From the NCBI RefSeq assembly GCF_006547065.1, contig NZ_CP041243.1:2743001-2807000 (forward strand): a DNA stretch of 64,000 nt, written 5' to 3'. Each line of letters begins with the position of its first letter. Position 1 is the first letter of the stretch. The notes under the pieces were generated by a model. The model ran no database searches, was not told the origin of the DNA, and saw nothing but the letters and a program-made list of their open reading frames with translations. Below are positions 19,390 to 27,186 of this stretch, in pieces. A program made the translations under genes and the position numbers. The stretch is from Brevundimonas sp. M20 (lineage in GTDB: Bacteria; Pseudomonadota; Alphaproteobacteria; Caulobacterales; Caulobacteraceae).

Positions 19390-19429
19390 GCGCTATCACT
19401 CGCGGCGCGGCCGCTCGCTGCTTGAGCGC
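19390..19429 (-). repeat. diverged copy of the 43-bp hairpin element upstream of yebC
   Basis: This 40-bp stretch matches the tandem units at 20215-20305 at both ends (GCGCTA at one side, CTCGCTGCTTGAGCGC at the other) with changes in the middle. It lies 22 bp upstream of the yebC start, the same placement and orientation as the other copies relative to the thioesterase gene. Confidence 0.65.
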
Positions 19430-19545
19430 GAGGTCGCGATCCTGAAAGTCGGAGCCGCGATCTAGCCGATGGCGGGCGCGGTGTCACGATTCAGGAACCG
19501 GTAGAGCTTTACAGGCATTTGGAACGCAGCAGACGGAGCCCTGAC

Positions 19546-19746
19546 ATGACCGCAGAAGACGCCATCTACGCCGCCGAGGGCTATCACGACGAAGACCTGC
19601 ACGAGGCCGATATCGTGGAATGGTACGAGACCCGCCCGGTCACCGTGTCCACCGCCGTCGCCACCGGCGCCGTCATCGGCGCCTTCGCGCTGGGCGTTCT
19701 GACCGCCGTGGGCGCGCTGGCGCTGATGGGCCGACTGGACGACTGA
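19546..19746 (+). CDS. small single-pass membrane protein, 66 aa
   Basis: A 66-residue protein with an acidic N-terminus (MTAEDAIYAAEGYHDEDLHEAD) and one hydrophobic helix (AVATGAVIGAFALGVLTAVGALALMG). GGAG lies upstream of the ATG at 19546. No family is recognised. It converges on the thioesterase gene 13 bp away. Confidence 0.6.
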   Translation: MTAEDAIYAAEGYHDEDLHEADIVEWYETRPVTVSTAVATGAVIGAFALGVLTAVGALALMGRLDD

Positions 19747-19759
19747 GCCCCTCGCGGGT

Positions 19760-20197
19760 TCAGGCTTTCAGGCTCTCCAGAAACCCGCGCATCTTCTCGT
19801 CGACGCTGACCGGCCGCTTGGTTTCGCGGTCGACATAGACGTGGACGAAATAGCCGACGGCGGCGGCGTCCTGTTCGTTGTTTCGGAACAGGGCGATCTC
19901 GTAGCGGACCGAGCTGGTGCCGACATGCGCCACCCGCACCCCCGCCTCGATCTCGTCCGGGAAGGCGGTGGGCGAGAAGTAGCGGCAGCCGGTCTCGGCC
20001 ACCAGGCCGATGGTCTGGCCGTTGTGGATGTCCAGCACCCCGTTGACCACCAGCAGCCGGTTCACCGCCGTGTCGAACCACGAGTAGTAGACGACGTTGT
20101 TCACGTGGCCGTAGACGTCGTTGTCCATCCAGCGGGTCGAGATCTGCTGGAAACGGCGATAGTCGCCGCGTTTCGTGCGTTCGATGGTGCCGGTCAT
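19760..20197 (-). CDS. hot-dog acyl-CoA thioesterase
   Basis: A 145-residue 4HBT-type thioesterase. TRWMDNDVYGHVNNVVYYSWFD contains the catalytic-type Asp and the HVNN motif, and the rest covers a single hot-dog domain. It likely hydrolyses short or aromatic acyl-CoA esters in the cytoplasm. It is distinct from the ybgC at 11456. Two tandem hairpin units lie 18 bp upstream of its start. Confidence 0.88.
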   Translation of the reverse strand: MTGTIERTKRGDYRRFQQISTRWMDNDVYGHVNNVVYYSWFDTAVNRLLVVNGVLDIHNGQTIGLVAETGCRYFSPTAFPDEIEAGVRVAHVGTSSVRYEIALFRNNEQDAAAVGYFVHVYVDRETKRPVSVDEKMRGFLESLKA

Positions 20198-20214
20198 TAT
20201 CCCTCCAGTGAAGA

Positions 20215-20305
20215 GCGCTAACGCTCGGGACGCGGTCCCTCGCTGCTTGAGCGCATTGTTGCGCGCTAACGCTCGGGACGCGATCCCTCGCTGCTTGAGC
20301 GCATT
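20215..20305 (-). repeat. two tandem 43-bp hairpin units upstream of the thioesterase
   Basis: Units at 20215-20257 and 20263-20305 differ at one base in the 43 and have a 48-bp period. Each begins GCGCTAACGCTCGGGACGCG and ends CTCGCTGCTTGAGCGC, so the ends pair (GCGCT/AGCGC) and an inner GGGAC/GTCCC stem forms in unit 1. They lie in the probable 5' leader of the thioesterase gene. Confidence 0.85.
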
Positions 20306-20398
20306 CGTTGGTCATTTCCTCCGGGCGTCTCTGCGGACACCTCGGACGAACAGCGTTGGGCTTGGCGGACGCCGCGTCAAGCGCCTAGCGTCTTTGTT

Positions 20399-21535
20399 AT
20401 GAGCACCCCGATCCAGACCCGCGCCGCCGTCCTTCGCGCCATGGGGGCCGCGCGGCCCTATGCCGACAGCCGACCGCTGGCCATCGAAACCGTGACCCTG
20501 GACCCGCCGGCCGCCGGAGAGGTGCTGGTCGCCGTGAAGGCGGCGGGCCTGTGCCACTCGGACCTGAGCGTCATCAACGGCGACCGGCCCCGGCCCATGC
20601 CGATGGCGCTGGGCCATGAGGCGGCGGGCGTGGTCGAGGCGGTCGGCCCCGGCGTCGAGGATCTGGAGCCCGGCGACCATGTCGTGATGGTCTTCATGCC
20701 CAGTTGCGGCCATTGCGATCCCTGCGCCGGAAGCCGTCCGGCCCTGTGCGAGCCGGGCGCGGCGGCCAACGGCAAGGGCGAACTGCTGGGCGGCGGAACC
20801 CGGCTGCACGGCCCCGAAGGCGACCTGCATCACCACCTCGGCTGCTCGGCCTTCGCGGACCGGGCGGTGGTCTCGCGCCGGTCGCTGGTCAAGGTTCCGA
20901 AGGACCTGCCGTTCGAGCACGCGGCCCTGTTCGGCTGCGCGGTCCTGACCGGGGTGGGCGCGGTGGTGAACACGGCGCGGGTCCGGGCCGGACAGTCGGT
21001 GGCCGTGGTCGGTCTGGGCGGCGTCGGTCTGGCCTCCGTGCTGGGCGCGCTGGCCAGCGGCGCCAGCCCGGTGATCGCCGTGGACCTGTCGCAGGACAAG
21101 CTGGCGCTGGCCCGCTCCCTCGGCCCCGTCCTGACCGTCAACGCGGCGGACCCGGACGCCGTCGAGCAGGTGCGCGCCCTGACCGGCGGCGGGGCCGAGG
21201 TCGTGCTGGAGATGGCCGGATCGGTGCGCGCGCTGGAGGCCGCGTGGAAGATGACCCGGCGGGGCGGAACCACGGTCACCGCCGGCCTGCCGCCCCCCGA
21301 GGCGGCGCTGGCGGTCAATGTGGTCAATCTGGTCGCCGAGGAGCGGACCCTGAAGGGCAGCTATATCGGCACGGCCATCCCGTCGCGCGACATTCCCCGC
21401 TACATCAGGCTGTTCCGCGACGGCCGCCTGCCGGTGGACCGGCTGCTGACCGGGGTGGTCCGGCTGGAGGACATCAACGCCGCCTTCGACGCCCTGCACG
21501 CGGGCGAGGCGGTGCGCACGGTGGTGCGGTTCTAG
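20399..21535 (+). CDS. zinc-dependent alcohol dehydrogenase (MDR family)
   Basis: A 378-residue medium-chain dehydrogenase. Catalytic zinc ligands are in AGLCHSDLSV and GHEAAGVVE, and a structural zinc lobe is formed by CGHCDPCAGSRPALC. The NAD-binding Rossmann motif is VVGLGGVGLASVLGAL followed by the acidic end of the second strand (VIAVDLSQDK), which favours NAD over NADP. It resembles class III or aryl-alcohol enzymes acting on primary alcohols or aldehydes; the substrate is unknown. The ATG is at 20399. Confidence 0.88.
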   Translation: MSTPIQTRAAVLRAMGAARPYADSRPLAIETVTLDPPAAGEVLVAVKAAGLCHSDLSVINGDRPRPMPMALGHEAAGVVEAVGPGVEDLEPGDHVVMVFMPSCGHCDPCAGSRPALCEPGAAANGKGELLGGGTRLHGPEGDLHHHLGCSAFADRAVVSRRSLVKVPKDLPFEHAALFGCAVLTGVGAVVNTARVRAGQSVAVVGLGGVGLASVLGALASGASPVIAVDLSQDKLALARSLGPVLTVNAADPDAVEQVRALTGGGAEVVLEMAGSVRALEAAWKMTRRGGTTVTAGLPPPEAALAVNVVNLVAEERTLKGSYIGTAIPSRDIPRYIRLFRDGRLPVDRLLTGVVRLEDINAAFDALHAGEAVRTVVRF

Positions 21536-21546
21536 GCCTCCCCGTC

Positions 21547-22287
21547 TCAGGCCTTGTCCCGCACGCGCATGGCCCCGCCCTGCCCCGTCTCCACGTCGAA
21601 GCGGCCCGTGGCGCGGATCAGGTCTGACAGCTTGGCGTGGCCATAGGAGCGCTGGTCGAAGTCCGGATAGGCGTTGCGCAGACGATTGCCGATGCCGCCC
21701 ACCGACACCCAGCCGTCGCCGTCCTCGTCCATATCGGCGATGACCGAGGCGATCAGGCGGGCGGCTTCGGACGGCTTGCGGCGGCCGGCGGGCGGGGCCT
21801 TGCCCGCGGCGGCGGAGGGCGCGCCCTCCTCGGCGACGGGGGTGTTCAGGTTCTCGGTGTAGATGAACCGGGTGCAGGCCTGCCGGAAGCTTTCCGGCGT
21901 CTTTTGCTCGCCGAAGCCATAGACATCGACGCCCTCCTCCCGAATCCGGGACGCCAGCCGGGTGAAGTCCGCGTCCGAGGAGACGAGGCAGAAGCCGTCG
22001 AACCGGCCCGAATGCAGCAGGTCCATGCCGTCGATCACCAGGGCGATGTCGCCGGAGTTCTTGCCCTTGGTGTTGGCGAAATTCTGCTGGGGCTGGATGG
22101 CGAAGCGGGCCAGCACCTTCGTCCATCCGGACAGTTGCTGGCTGGCGAAGTCGCCGTAGATGCGCCGCGAGGAAGCTTCGCCGAGGGTGGCGATCTCGGT
22201 GAACAGCGCCTCGGCGATCCGGGACGACGCATTCTCCGCATCGATCAGGACGGCGAGACGGGGCGGCTTGGCGACGGCGGAGGGCAT
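21547..22287 (-). CDS. NYN-domain RNase-like protein with C-terminal OST-HTH/LOTUS domain
   Basis: A 246-residue protein. The N-terminal NYN (PIN-like) domain begins RLAVLIDAENASSR and has GKNSGDIALVIDGMDLLHSG and FCLVSSDADFTRLASRIRE, whose aspartates form the presumed metal-binding RNase centre. After a Pro/Ala linker (about 155-180) comes a LOTUS/OST-HTH domain (ASVIADMDEDGDGWVSVGG), which binds RNA in other proteins. The ATG at 22287 gives the standard length; longer frames upstream run through an unrelated region. Confidence 0.88.
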   Translation of the reverse strand: MPSAVAKPPRLAVLIDAENASSRIAEALFTEIATLGEASSRRIYGDFASQQLSGWTKVLARFAIQPQQNFANTKGKNSGDIALVIDGMDLLHSGRFDGFCLVSSDADFTRLASRIREEGVDVYGFGEQKTPESFRQACTRFIYTENLNTPVAEEGAPSAAAGKAPPAGRRKPSEAARLIASVIADMDEDGDGWVSVGGIGNRLRNAYPDFDQRSYGHAKLSDLIRATGRFDVETGQGGAMRVRDKA

Positions 22288-22401
22288 GGCGGGCTTTCGA
22301 AGCGAGGGTCGAAGGGGAGCGTCCGTTGTACGGCGTGTCGGGTCAACGGCTGTTCGCGCGGACCGGATGCGGCGGCGCCCGCTTTGCGCTACAGGGCCGG
22401 G

Positions 22402-22836
22402 ATGACCCAAGCCCCCCTTCGCCGCCTGATCGACCTGCCCGGCCTCGACGCCCTCGAGATGAAGGCGCTGATGAAGCCGTCCGTCGCCGACCCGGACAAT
22501 CGCGACGACTATCCGGAGATCGCCGAGGCGGCCAAGGCCTGCTTCGGCCTGACGCCCGAGGAGGCTGAAGCCGTCGCCCTGCCCGACGACTGGGACAGCA
22601 TCGAACGGCTGGACGGTTTTGACCTGACCGACGCCTTCGAGGCCGAAGGCTGGGACGTCACCGACAGCAAACGCAAACCCCTGCGCATGATCCGCCACTG
22701 GGCCCTGCCGCTGGCGCTGGCCATGCGCGGCGTCGCCGGCGAACTGCCGTTCGCGCCCGAGCCGGGCCCGGATGAAGCGGGCGACGACTGGGGATCGAAG
22801 ATGGCGGCCGAGGCGACGCGGTTCAGGAAGCGGTAG
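22402..22836 (+). CDS. hypothetical protein, 144 aa
   Basis: An acidic 144-residue cytoplasmic protein starting MTQAPLRRLIDLPGLDALEMK, with no membrane segment or signal peptide and a helical acidic middle (GLTPEEAEAVALPDDWDSIERL). I do not recognise a family. It is divergent from the NYN-LOTUS gene (114 bp between starts) and its last 14 bases overlap a small convergent gene. Confidence 0.65.
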   Translation: MTQAPLRRLIDLPGLDALEMKALMKPSVADPDNRDDYPEIAEAAKACFGLTPEEAEAVALPDDWDSIERLDGFDLTDAFEAEGWDVTDSKRKPLRMIRHWALPLALAMRGVAGELPFAPEPGPDEAGDDWGSKMAAEATRFRKR

Positions 22837-23056
22837 GACCGGCGCCGAACTCATGTTCGGCGAGGAACAGCAGGGGCGGCAGGATGTAGTCGCTGAGGCG
22901 GGGACGCCGCCCGGTGGCGAGGCTCCACTGGAACCACTGCTCACGTTCGCAAACGGGCTCGGCGCGCCGTCCGGCGATCCGGAGAAGACGTTGACGCTGG
23001 AGTTCTCGCAGGAAGGCGTCGGTGTGGCGGCGGCGGGACGGGCGGCGGGTTCGCAT
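22823..23056 (-). CDS. small basic hypothetical protein, 77 aa
   Basis: A 77-residue basic protein (MRTRRPSRRRHTDAFLREL) with a hydrophobic C-terminal stretch (LSDYILPPLLFLAEHEFGAG). GGAGA lies 8 bases before the ATG at 23056. A longer in-frame reading to 23317 runs through a palindrome and low-complexity repeats and is rejected. It overlaps the preceding convergent gene by 14 bp. No family is recognised. Confidence 0.4.
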   Translation of the reverse strand: MRTRRPSRRRHTDAFLRELQRQRLLRIAGRRAEPVCEREQWFQWSLATGRRPRLSDYILPPLLFLAEHEFGAGPTAS

Positions 23057-23152
23057 GGAATGTCTCCGGTTGGGGTGTCGGGCGTGGGGTGTGGGGTGTC
23101 GGGGTCGGGCGTGGGAAACGCAGCGTCGCGCACAGCACGCGCCACCAGCCAA

Positions 23153-23176
23153 CCCTCCCCCCTCGAGGGGGGAGGG
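23153..23176. repeat. perfect 24-bp palindrome (CCCTCCCCCCTCGA centre)
   Basis: CCCTCCCCCCTC at 23153-23164 is followed directly by its exact reverse complement at 23165-23176, with centre TCGA. It is GC-rich with no loop spacer, so it may extrude as a cruciform or act as a transcript hairpin. Just upstream, 23081-23119 is a GT-rich run of near-repeated GGGGTGTCGGGCGTGG units. Confidence 0.85.
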
Positions 23177-23844
23177 CTTTGGAATTGAGGCTCGTCCTCC
23201 ACCGGTCTGACCCGGCGAGGGATGGGAAGGGCGCGGGACGCCGGGCCTCGCCCGGTGTGTGGTGTTTTGTTTTACCGTTTCGACGAGAGCGACGTCCCGC
23301 GCGGCCGTTTTCCACACGCCCTCCGGCTGGCGGCCTTTGATTTAGGGCCTTGCCGGATCACCGCCGGGATCATTGCTGACCCCGACGCGGGGCGGACTTC
23401 GACCGTTCAGAGACGCCAGCGGTCCGCTTCCAACAGCGCGCGGCGAGCAAGCGGGCAGGATCCATCCCTGCCCGACGAGGACCCCCGCACTCTCCTTCGC
23501 GCAGGCTTCATCGCTCGGCCACAGCCCGCCGTCGTCGAGAAGCGTGGATCCGACGCCCTCCCCATCGACGGGATGCGGGTATTGTGGAGGGTGCGCTTCC
23601 TATGGCGGGAGAATGACGCTGCGCCGGAAAATTGTGGAATGCGGTCAGCGGGTTGGCGCGGCGGATTGCGCGGGGTTGGCGGGGAACTGCTGCGTATTCT
23701 TGGAGGATGGACGCGGCGGGATGCGGAGCTTGAAGAGCCACCTTAGCCGCTAGCGCCAAGGCCTGACACATGACTAACCTGTGGTAGGCGATCAGGCGCG
23801 ATTCCTATCTTGGGTACGCAACTCGCCAGCAGGCGAGACAAGCG
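23177..23844. other. 668-bp spacer without a convincing gene
   Basis: Base composition drops toward AT across this stretch, before the MrcB_N-DUF3883 gene. A hairpin CCGGGCCTCGCCCGG at about 23244-23258 is followed by TGTGTGGTGTTTTGTTTT, which would end plus-strand transcription, yet no plus-strand gene precedes it. The open frames at 23222-23746 on both strands lack ribosome sites and recognisable domains. The stretch could be decayed coding DNA or the edge of an acquired segment. Confidence 0.45.
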
Positions 23845-24930
23845 ATGATCCAGTCCACCCTCGAAGCGATCATATCACTGCAGCAGCAGCACTCGCCTTC
23901 AGACACTCCCGCCATGAAGCGCCGCGGCTTTCTAATCCGTCAGGAGCTACCTACCGAAATCTCCGAGTGGCGAATTACGGTCGCGAGCGCCATGGGTCCC
24001 TACGGCGATGACCTCGAAATCAAGGGCAGCGATGGAACGGGTCTAAAGGCTCTTGTCCCTTGGACCCGCCTCTATTCTCGTCGGATGTCGCCTGCGCCTA
24101 CCTCTGGTTGGTATCTGGTCTACCTATTTCATCCCGATGCATCTGGCGTCTCACTATGTCTGAGCCACGGCTCGACCACACCAGAGGACGGAAACTTCAA
24201 AGGTATAAGCCGTACAGACGCAGCAGAGCTCGTGGGGTGGGCTAGGTCTGTCCTGCGCGATGAGTTCGCAGAAAATAGTGAAGTGTCGACCGGCGTATCT
24301 CTGGGCAAACAGAAACTCGCCGCAGCCTACGAGCGAACAACCATTTTCTCGAAATTCTATAGAGCGGGTGCCGTTCCATCAGATCGAAACCTCGTGGCCG
24401 ATTTAGAACTGTTCGCCGCCGCTCTCAGTAAGCTCTATCGCGCGCAAACAGCAGGCGTTGTCCCCGGCACCACAAGCGCAGATGTTGTTGAGGTTCTCCA
24501 ACTCGCCGAAGAGATTTCGGCTCCCTTTAAGCAACCATTGCGGGGACAGGGCTGGGGCCTTGACGCACCTTCTAGACGCGCCGTCGAGTTACGAGCAATG
24601 AAGCTCGCAGAGGAATGGCTTAGCAACCAAGGCTTCACCTTCACCGATGTGTCGCTCAGAGATAGTTGCGACTTCCGCGCTCAAAGAGCTGGTCAGGAGT
24701 GGGTTATCGAAGTCAAAGGAACGACTGGCGGTCCCAAAAGCGTTCTTTTGACCCGAAATGAGGTGGCGCTGCATCGGTCCGCGTACCCGCTGAATGCACT
24801 CCTCGTGGTGCACGGGGTTGTGCTCGGCAAGGACGGGGTAGCAACAGGCGGCACCCTAGTCGCATTCCATCCATGGCTTCTCGATGACAAGCACCTCGAA
24901 GCAACCAGCTACGAATACAAACTACAGTAA
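23845..24930 (+). CDS. MrcB_N-DUF3883 protein, probable stand-alone modification-dependent nuclease
   Basis: A 361-residue protein with two recognisable halves. Residues about 30-150 match the MrcB N-terminal (DUF3578) domain pattern, including a VPWTRLYSRRMSPAP stretch, SGWYLVYLFHPDASG and LCLSHGST. This domain is found at the N-terminus of McrB-type enzymes. Residues about 245-361 match DUF3883, with a PD-(D/E)XK-like core in CDFRAQRAGQEWVIEVKGTT (Asp, then Glu-Val-Lys). DUF3883 is common in defence proteins. No helicase, AAA+ motor or methyltransferase partner is adjacent. The gene is clearly less GC-rich than its neighbours, which suggests horizontal transfer. Nuclease activity is inferred. 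Confidence 0.72.
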   Translation: MIQSTLEAIISLQQQHSPSDTPAMKRRGFLIRQELPTEISEWRITVASAMGPYGDDLEIKGSDGTGLKALVPWTRLYSRRMSPAPTSGWYLVYLFHPDASGVSLCLSHGSTTPEDGNFKGISRTDAAELVGWARSVLRDEFAENSEVSTGVSLGKQKLAAAYERTTIFSKFYRAGAVPSDRNLVADLELFAAALSKLYRAQTAGVVPGTTSADVVEVLQLAEEISAPFKQPLRGQGWGLDAPSRRAVELRAMKLAEEWLSNQGFTFTDVSLRDSCDFRAQRAGQEWVIEVKGTTGGPKSVLLTRNEVALHRSAYPLNALLVVHGVVLGKDGVATGGTLVAFHPWLLDDKHLEATSYEYKLQ

Positions 24931-24936
24931 ACTGGA

Positions 24937-25143
24937 TTATTCGTGCGGCTCGAACCTGATGAGATCGTACTTCTCGGCGAACCACGCCACGAACACCTCA
25001 GGCGCCTCGCCAAATCGCCAATAGCGCAGCACATCCTCGGGCGACCAACCCGCGTCAGCGGAGTCGATGCACCAGTCGCGCTTCAGCACGGCGTTCACCT
25101 GCTCAAGCCAAGCGGCACAGTCGAGTGGAAGAATCTGATCCAT
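24937..25143 (-). CDS. small hypothetical protein, 68 aa
   Basis: A 68-residue acidic protein (MDQILPLDCAAWLEQVNAVL, then RYWRFGEAPEVFVAWFAEKYDLIRF) with five tryptophans and good amphipathic helices. It converges on the MrcB_N-DUF3883 gene with only 6 bp between stops. No family is recognised. Its tight convergence and normal codon pattern favour a real gene. Confidence 0.6.
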   Translation of the reverse strand: MDQILPLDCAAWLEQVNAVLKRDWCIDSADAGWSPEDVLRYWRFGEAPEVFVAWFAEKYDLIRFEPHE

Positions 25144-25277
25144 GCCCCGAGCTTAGGCGCCATCCGGGCTGGGGCGCGACCATCCCCCGGTTGGAAATCT
25201 CACCCCGCCCCCCCTCTCCGGTAGAAACGCAAACAGGCCCGCAGCCCTTCGGCCACGCGCCTGTCTGTTGATCAGCA

Positions 25278-25316
25278 CCCGCGACCGCCCGCTTGTCGCG
25301 GGCCGGCGGTCGCGGG
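25278..25316 (-). terminator. hairpin downstream of the OmpA-like lipoprotein gene
   Basis: CCCGCGACCGCC (25278-25289) pairs perfectly with GGCGGTCGCGGG (25305-25316) around a 15-base loop that itself can pair. It lies 17 bp beyond the stop of the minus-strand OmpA-like gene. A second weaker hairpin (AACAGGC/GCCTGTCTGTT) lies at about 25231-25270. Confidence 0.65.
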
Positions 25317-25333
25317 GCCTCGGTCAGGTCACC

Positions 25334-25897
25334 CTACGACAGCACCACGATGGTCACGCGGCGGTTCTGGGCGCGGCCTTCTTCGGTGTCGTTGGAGGCG
25401 ACGGGGGATTCCTCGCCGTAGGAGATGGCCGACATGCGGTTCAGGGCGACGCCGCGGCGGCTGAGGTAGCGGCGGACGGCCTCGGCGCGGGCTTCGCCGA
25501 GCTGGTCGTTGTGACGTTCGTCACCGACGCTGTCGGTATAGCCCTGGATCTCGAGATAGACGTTGCGGTTCTCGGCGGCGAGGCGCTGGGCGAACTCGGC
25601 CAGACGGGACTCGGCCTCGGGCGACAGGGTGTTGCCGTCGGTCGGGAACTTCACCGAGTCATCCGACAGGACGACCTCGTACAGGAATTTGCCCTCGGCC
25701 AGCTTGTGGGCGGCGTTGGCGCGGGCGAGCGCCTCGCCGGCGGTGCCCTCGACCGTGGTCACGCGGGCGTCGACCACGGCGGTCTGCTCGCGCACGAAGC
25801 GGTGGCTGGCGCAGCCCGAAGCGGCGACGCCGAAGGCCAGGATGACGCCGACGGCGGCTGCCGTTCTGAATTGCGGTTTGATCAAGAGTCTCTCCAT
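25334..25897 (-). CDS. OmpA-family peptidoglycan-binding lipoprotein
   Basis: A 187-residue protein with a signal peptide and lipobox VAASGC (Cys at about 29). A short helical segment follows (REQTAVVDARVTTVEGTAGEALARANAAH), then a C-terminal OmpA domain with VYLEIQGYTDSVGDERHNDQLGEARAEAVRRYL split by the peptidoglycan-binding Asp and Arg. It probably anchors the outer membrane to peptidoglycan, as Pal does, but has no Tol partner beside it. The ATG at 25897 gives the cleanest signal peptide. Confidence 0.88.
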   Translation of the reverse strand: MERLLIKPQFRTAAAVGVILAFGVAASGCASHRFVREQTAVVDARVTTVEGTAGEALARANAAHKLAEGKFLYEVVLSDDSVKFPTDGNTLSPEAESRLAEFAQRLAAENRNVYLEIQGYTDSVGDERHNDQLGEARAEAVRRYLSRRGVALNRMSAISYGEESPVASNDTEEGRAQNRRVTIVVLS

Positions 25898-26140
25898 CAA
25901 TGGTCCGGCGCGCCAATCCCGGTTGTCGCGCATGCCGCCCAGCACAGGGGGCCAAACGGCAAAAGTCGGCCAAGGTTGCATGAGACCAATGGAAGCTGCG
26001 CATAAACATGCCAGACGATGTTCTGTGAAGTTGAAAGGCTGAGCTTCGAAACAACTTTATGATCTTCGCCTTTTTGCTGACGCGAGACGCGGATCATCAT
26101 GGCGCGTCGGGAACTGATCCAACACTGTTCCGGAGAACAG

Positions 26141-27007
26141 ATGCGAGAGACCGGACGACCCGGGACGACAGGACGGAAGACCGCGCAACGGGTCGGCGCG
26201 ACGGCGGGGGCGGTGCTGGCGCATCTGATCCTGCTGCCGCTGGCGCTGGCCACGCGCGATGAGCCGGACGCCCCGCCCATGGCGACGGAGCCGGTGATTC
26301 TGCTGGAGATGGTCGCGCCGCCGCCTCCTCCGCCCCCTCCGCCGCCCCCTCCGCCGCCAAGGGCGCCGACCAAGGCCCCGCCGCCGCCGGGCCCGAAGGC
26401 CGAGACGCCGACGCCCGCCCCGGCCGCGGCGCAACCGGCCCCGACGGTGCGTCCGCCCGCGACACGGCCGCCGCCACGCCCGCGCCCGGCCCGGCCGACG
26501 CCGAGGATGGAGCCGGTTCCCCTGCCCGCGACACGACCGCCGACCCCGCCCGAAATCGCCATGCCGACCATCGGGGACGCCCAGCTGGCCGGCGCCCTGA
26601 GGGCCGGAGCGGGATCGGGCGGCGGGGGCGGCGGCGCGGGCGCGGGCGGCGGAGGTGGCGGCGGCTCGGGCGACGGCGGCGGCTGCGATCTGGTGCGGGA
26701 CATCCAGAACGCCCTGCGCGACGACGCCGAGGTGCGCGCCGCCGTCAACGCCGCCCAGCGCGCCGCCGGATCGGGGCGCGCCCTGCTGATCTGGGACGGC
26801 GACTGGCGCCAGACGCCGGGCCAGACGGGCAAGGGGCTGGCGGGCGTGCGTCAGGCCATCGCGCTGGAGGTGGCCTTCGCCCCGCAGGCCTGTCGCCGGG
26901 AGGCCATGCGCGGGATGGTGCTGCTGACGATGAGCGACGCCCCGGGCGCGGCGCGGGTCGCGCTGGGGACCGCCAGCTGGCGCTGGAGCGACCTGCTGCA
27001 ACGGTGA
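26141..27007 (+). CDS. TonB-like protein with poly-proline and poly-glycine tracts
   Basis: A 288-residue protein with one N-terminal membrane helix (VGATAGAVLAHLILLPLALA), a run of 14 consecutive prolines, a long Pro/Ala/Arg linker (about 70-150), a Gly-rich tract with few other residues (about 175-200) and a cysteine-containing C-terminal domain (CDLVRDIQNALRDDAEVRAA and ALLIWDGDWRQTPGQTGKGL). The layout resembles TonB or TolA energy transducers, but the C-terminal domain is not a standard TonB fold that I recognise. GGAG precedes the ATG at 26141; an ATG at 26099 lacks a site. It lies upstream of wecB-nfrB-nfrA, in the same direction, with a 179-bp gap. Confidence 0.6.
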   Translation: MRETGRPGTTGRKTAQRVGATAGAVLAHLILLPLALATRDEPDAPPMATEPVILLEMVAPPPPPPPPPPPPPPRAPTKAPPPPGPKAETPTPAPAAAQPAPTVRPPATRPPPRPRPARPTPRMEPVPLPATRPPTPPEIAMPTIGDAQLAGALRAGAGSGGGGGGAGAGGGGGGGSGDGGGCDLVRDIQNALRDDAEVRAAVNAAQRAAGSGRALLIWDGDWRQTPGQTGKGLAGVRQAIALEVAFAPQACRREAMRGMVLLTMSDAPGAARVALGTASWRWSDLLQR

Positions 27008-27186
27008 AGCTGCCGTAAATCGGTCGCGGCGGGGTCGCGATGGGGACGCGAGCGCGGGTCAGAAGCCGCGCGGGCGTGTCGGCTCGCGTGGATGAACGGC
27101 GGACAACGGAAGGCTCAGCTTCCGTTGGGCGCTGACGTTGCACACCGCGACTGTCGAGGTTGCTCGACAGGACTGTGGGGCTGAAC

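Noticed and set aside
20312..22126. A long minus-strand reading opposite the alcohol dehydrogenase and NYN genes.
   Set aside because: It is an antisense shadow typical of GC-rich DNA, without any domain; both real genes explain the sequence.
22823..23317. Extension of the small basic protein upstream to 23317.
   Set aside because: The extra codons run through a perfect palindrome and GT-rich low-complexity repeats; the ATG at 23056 has its own ribosome site.
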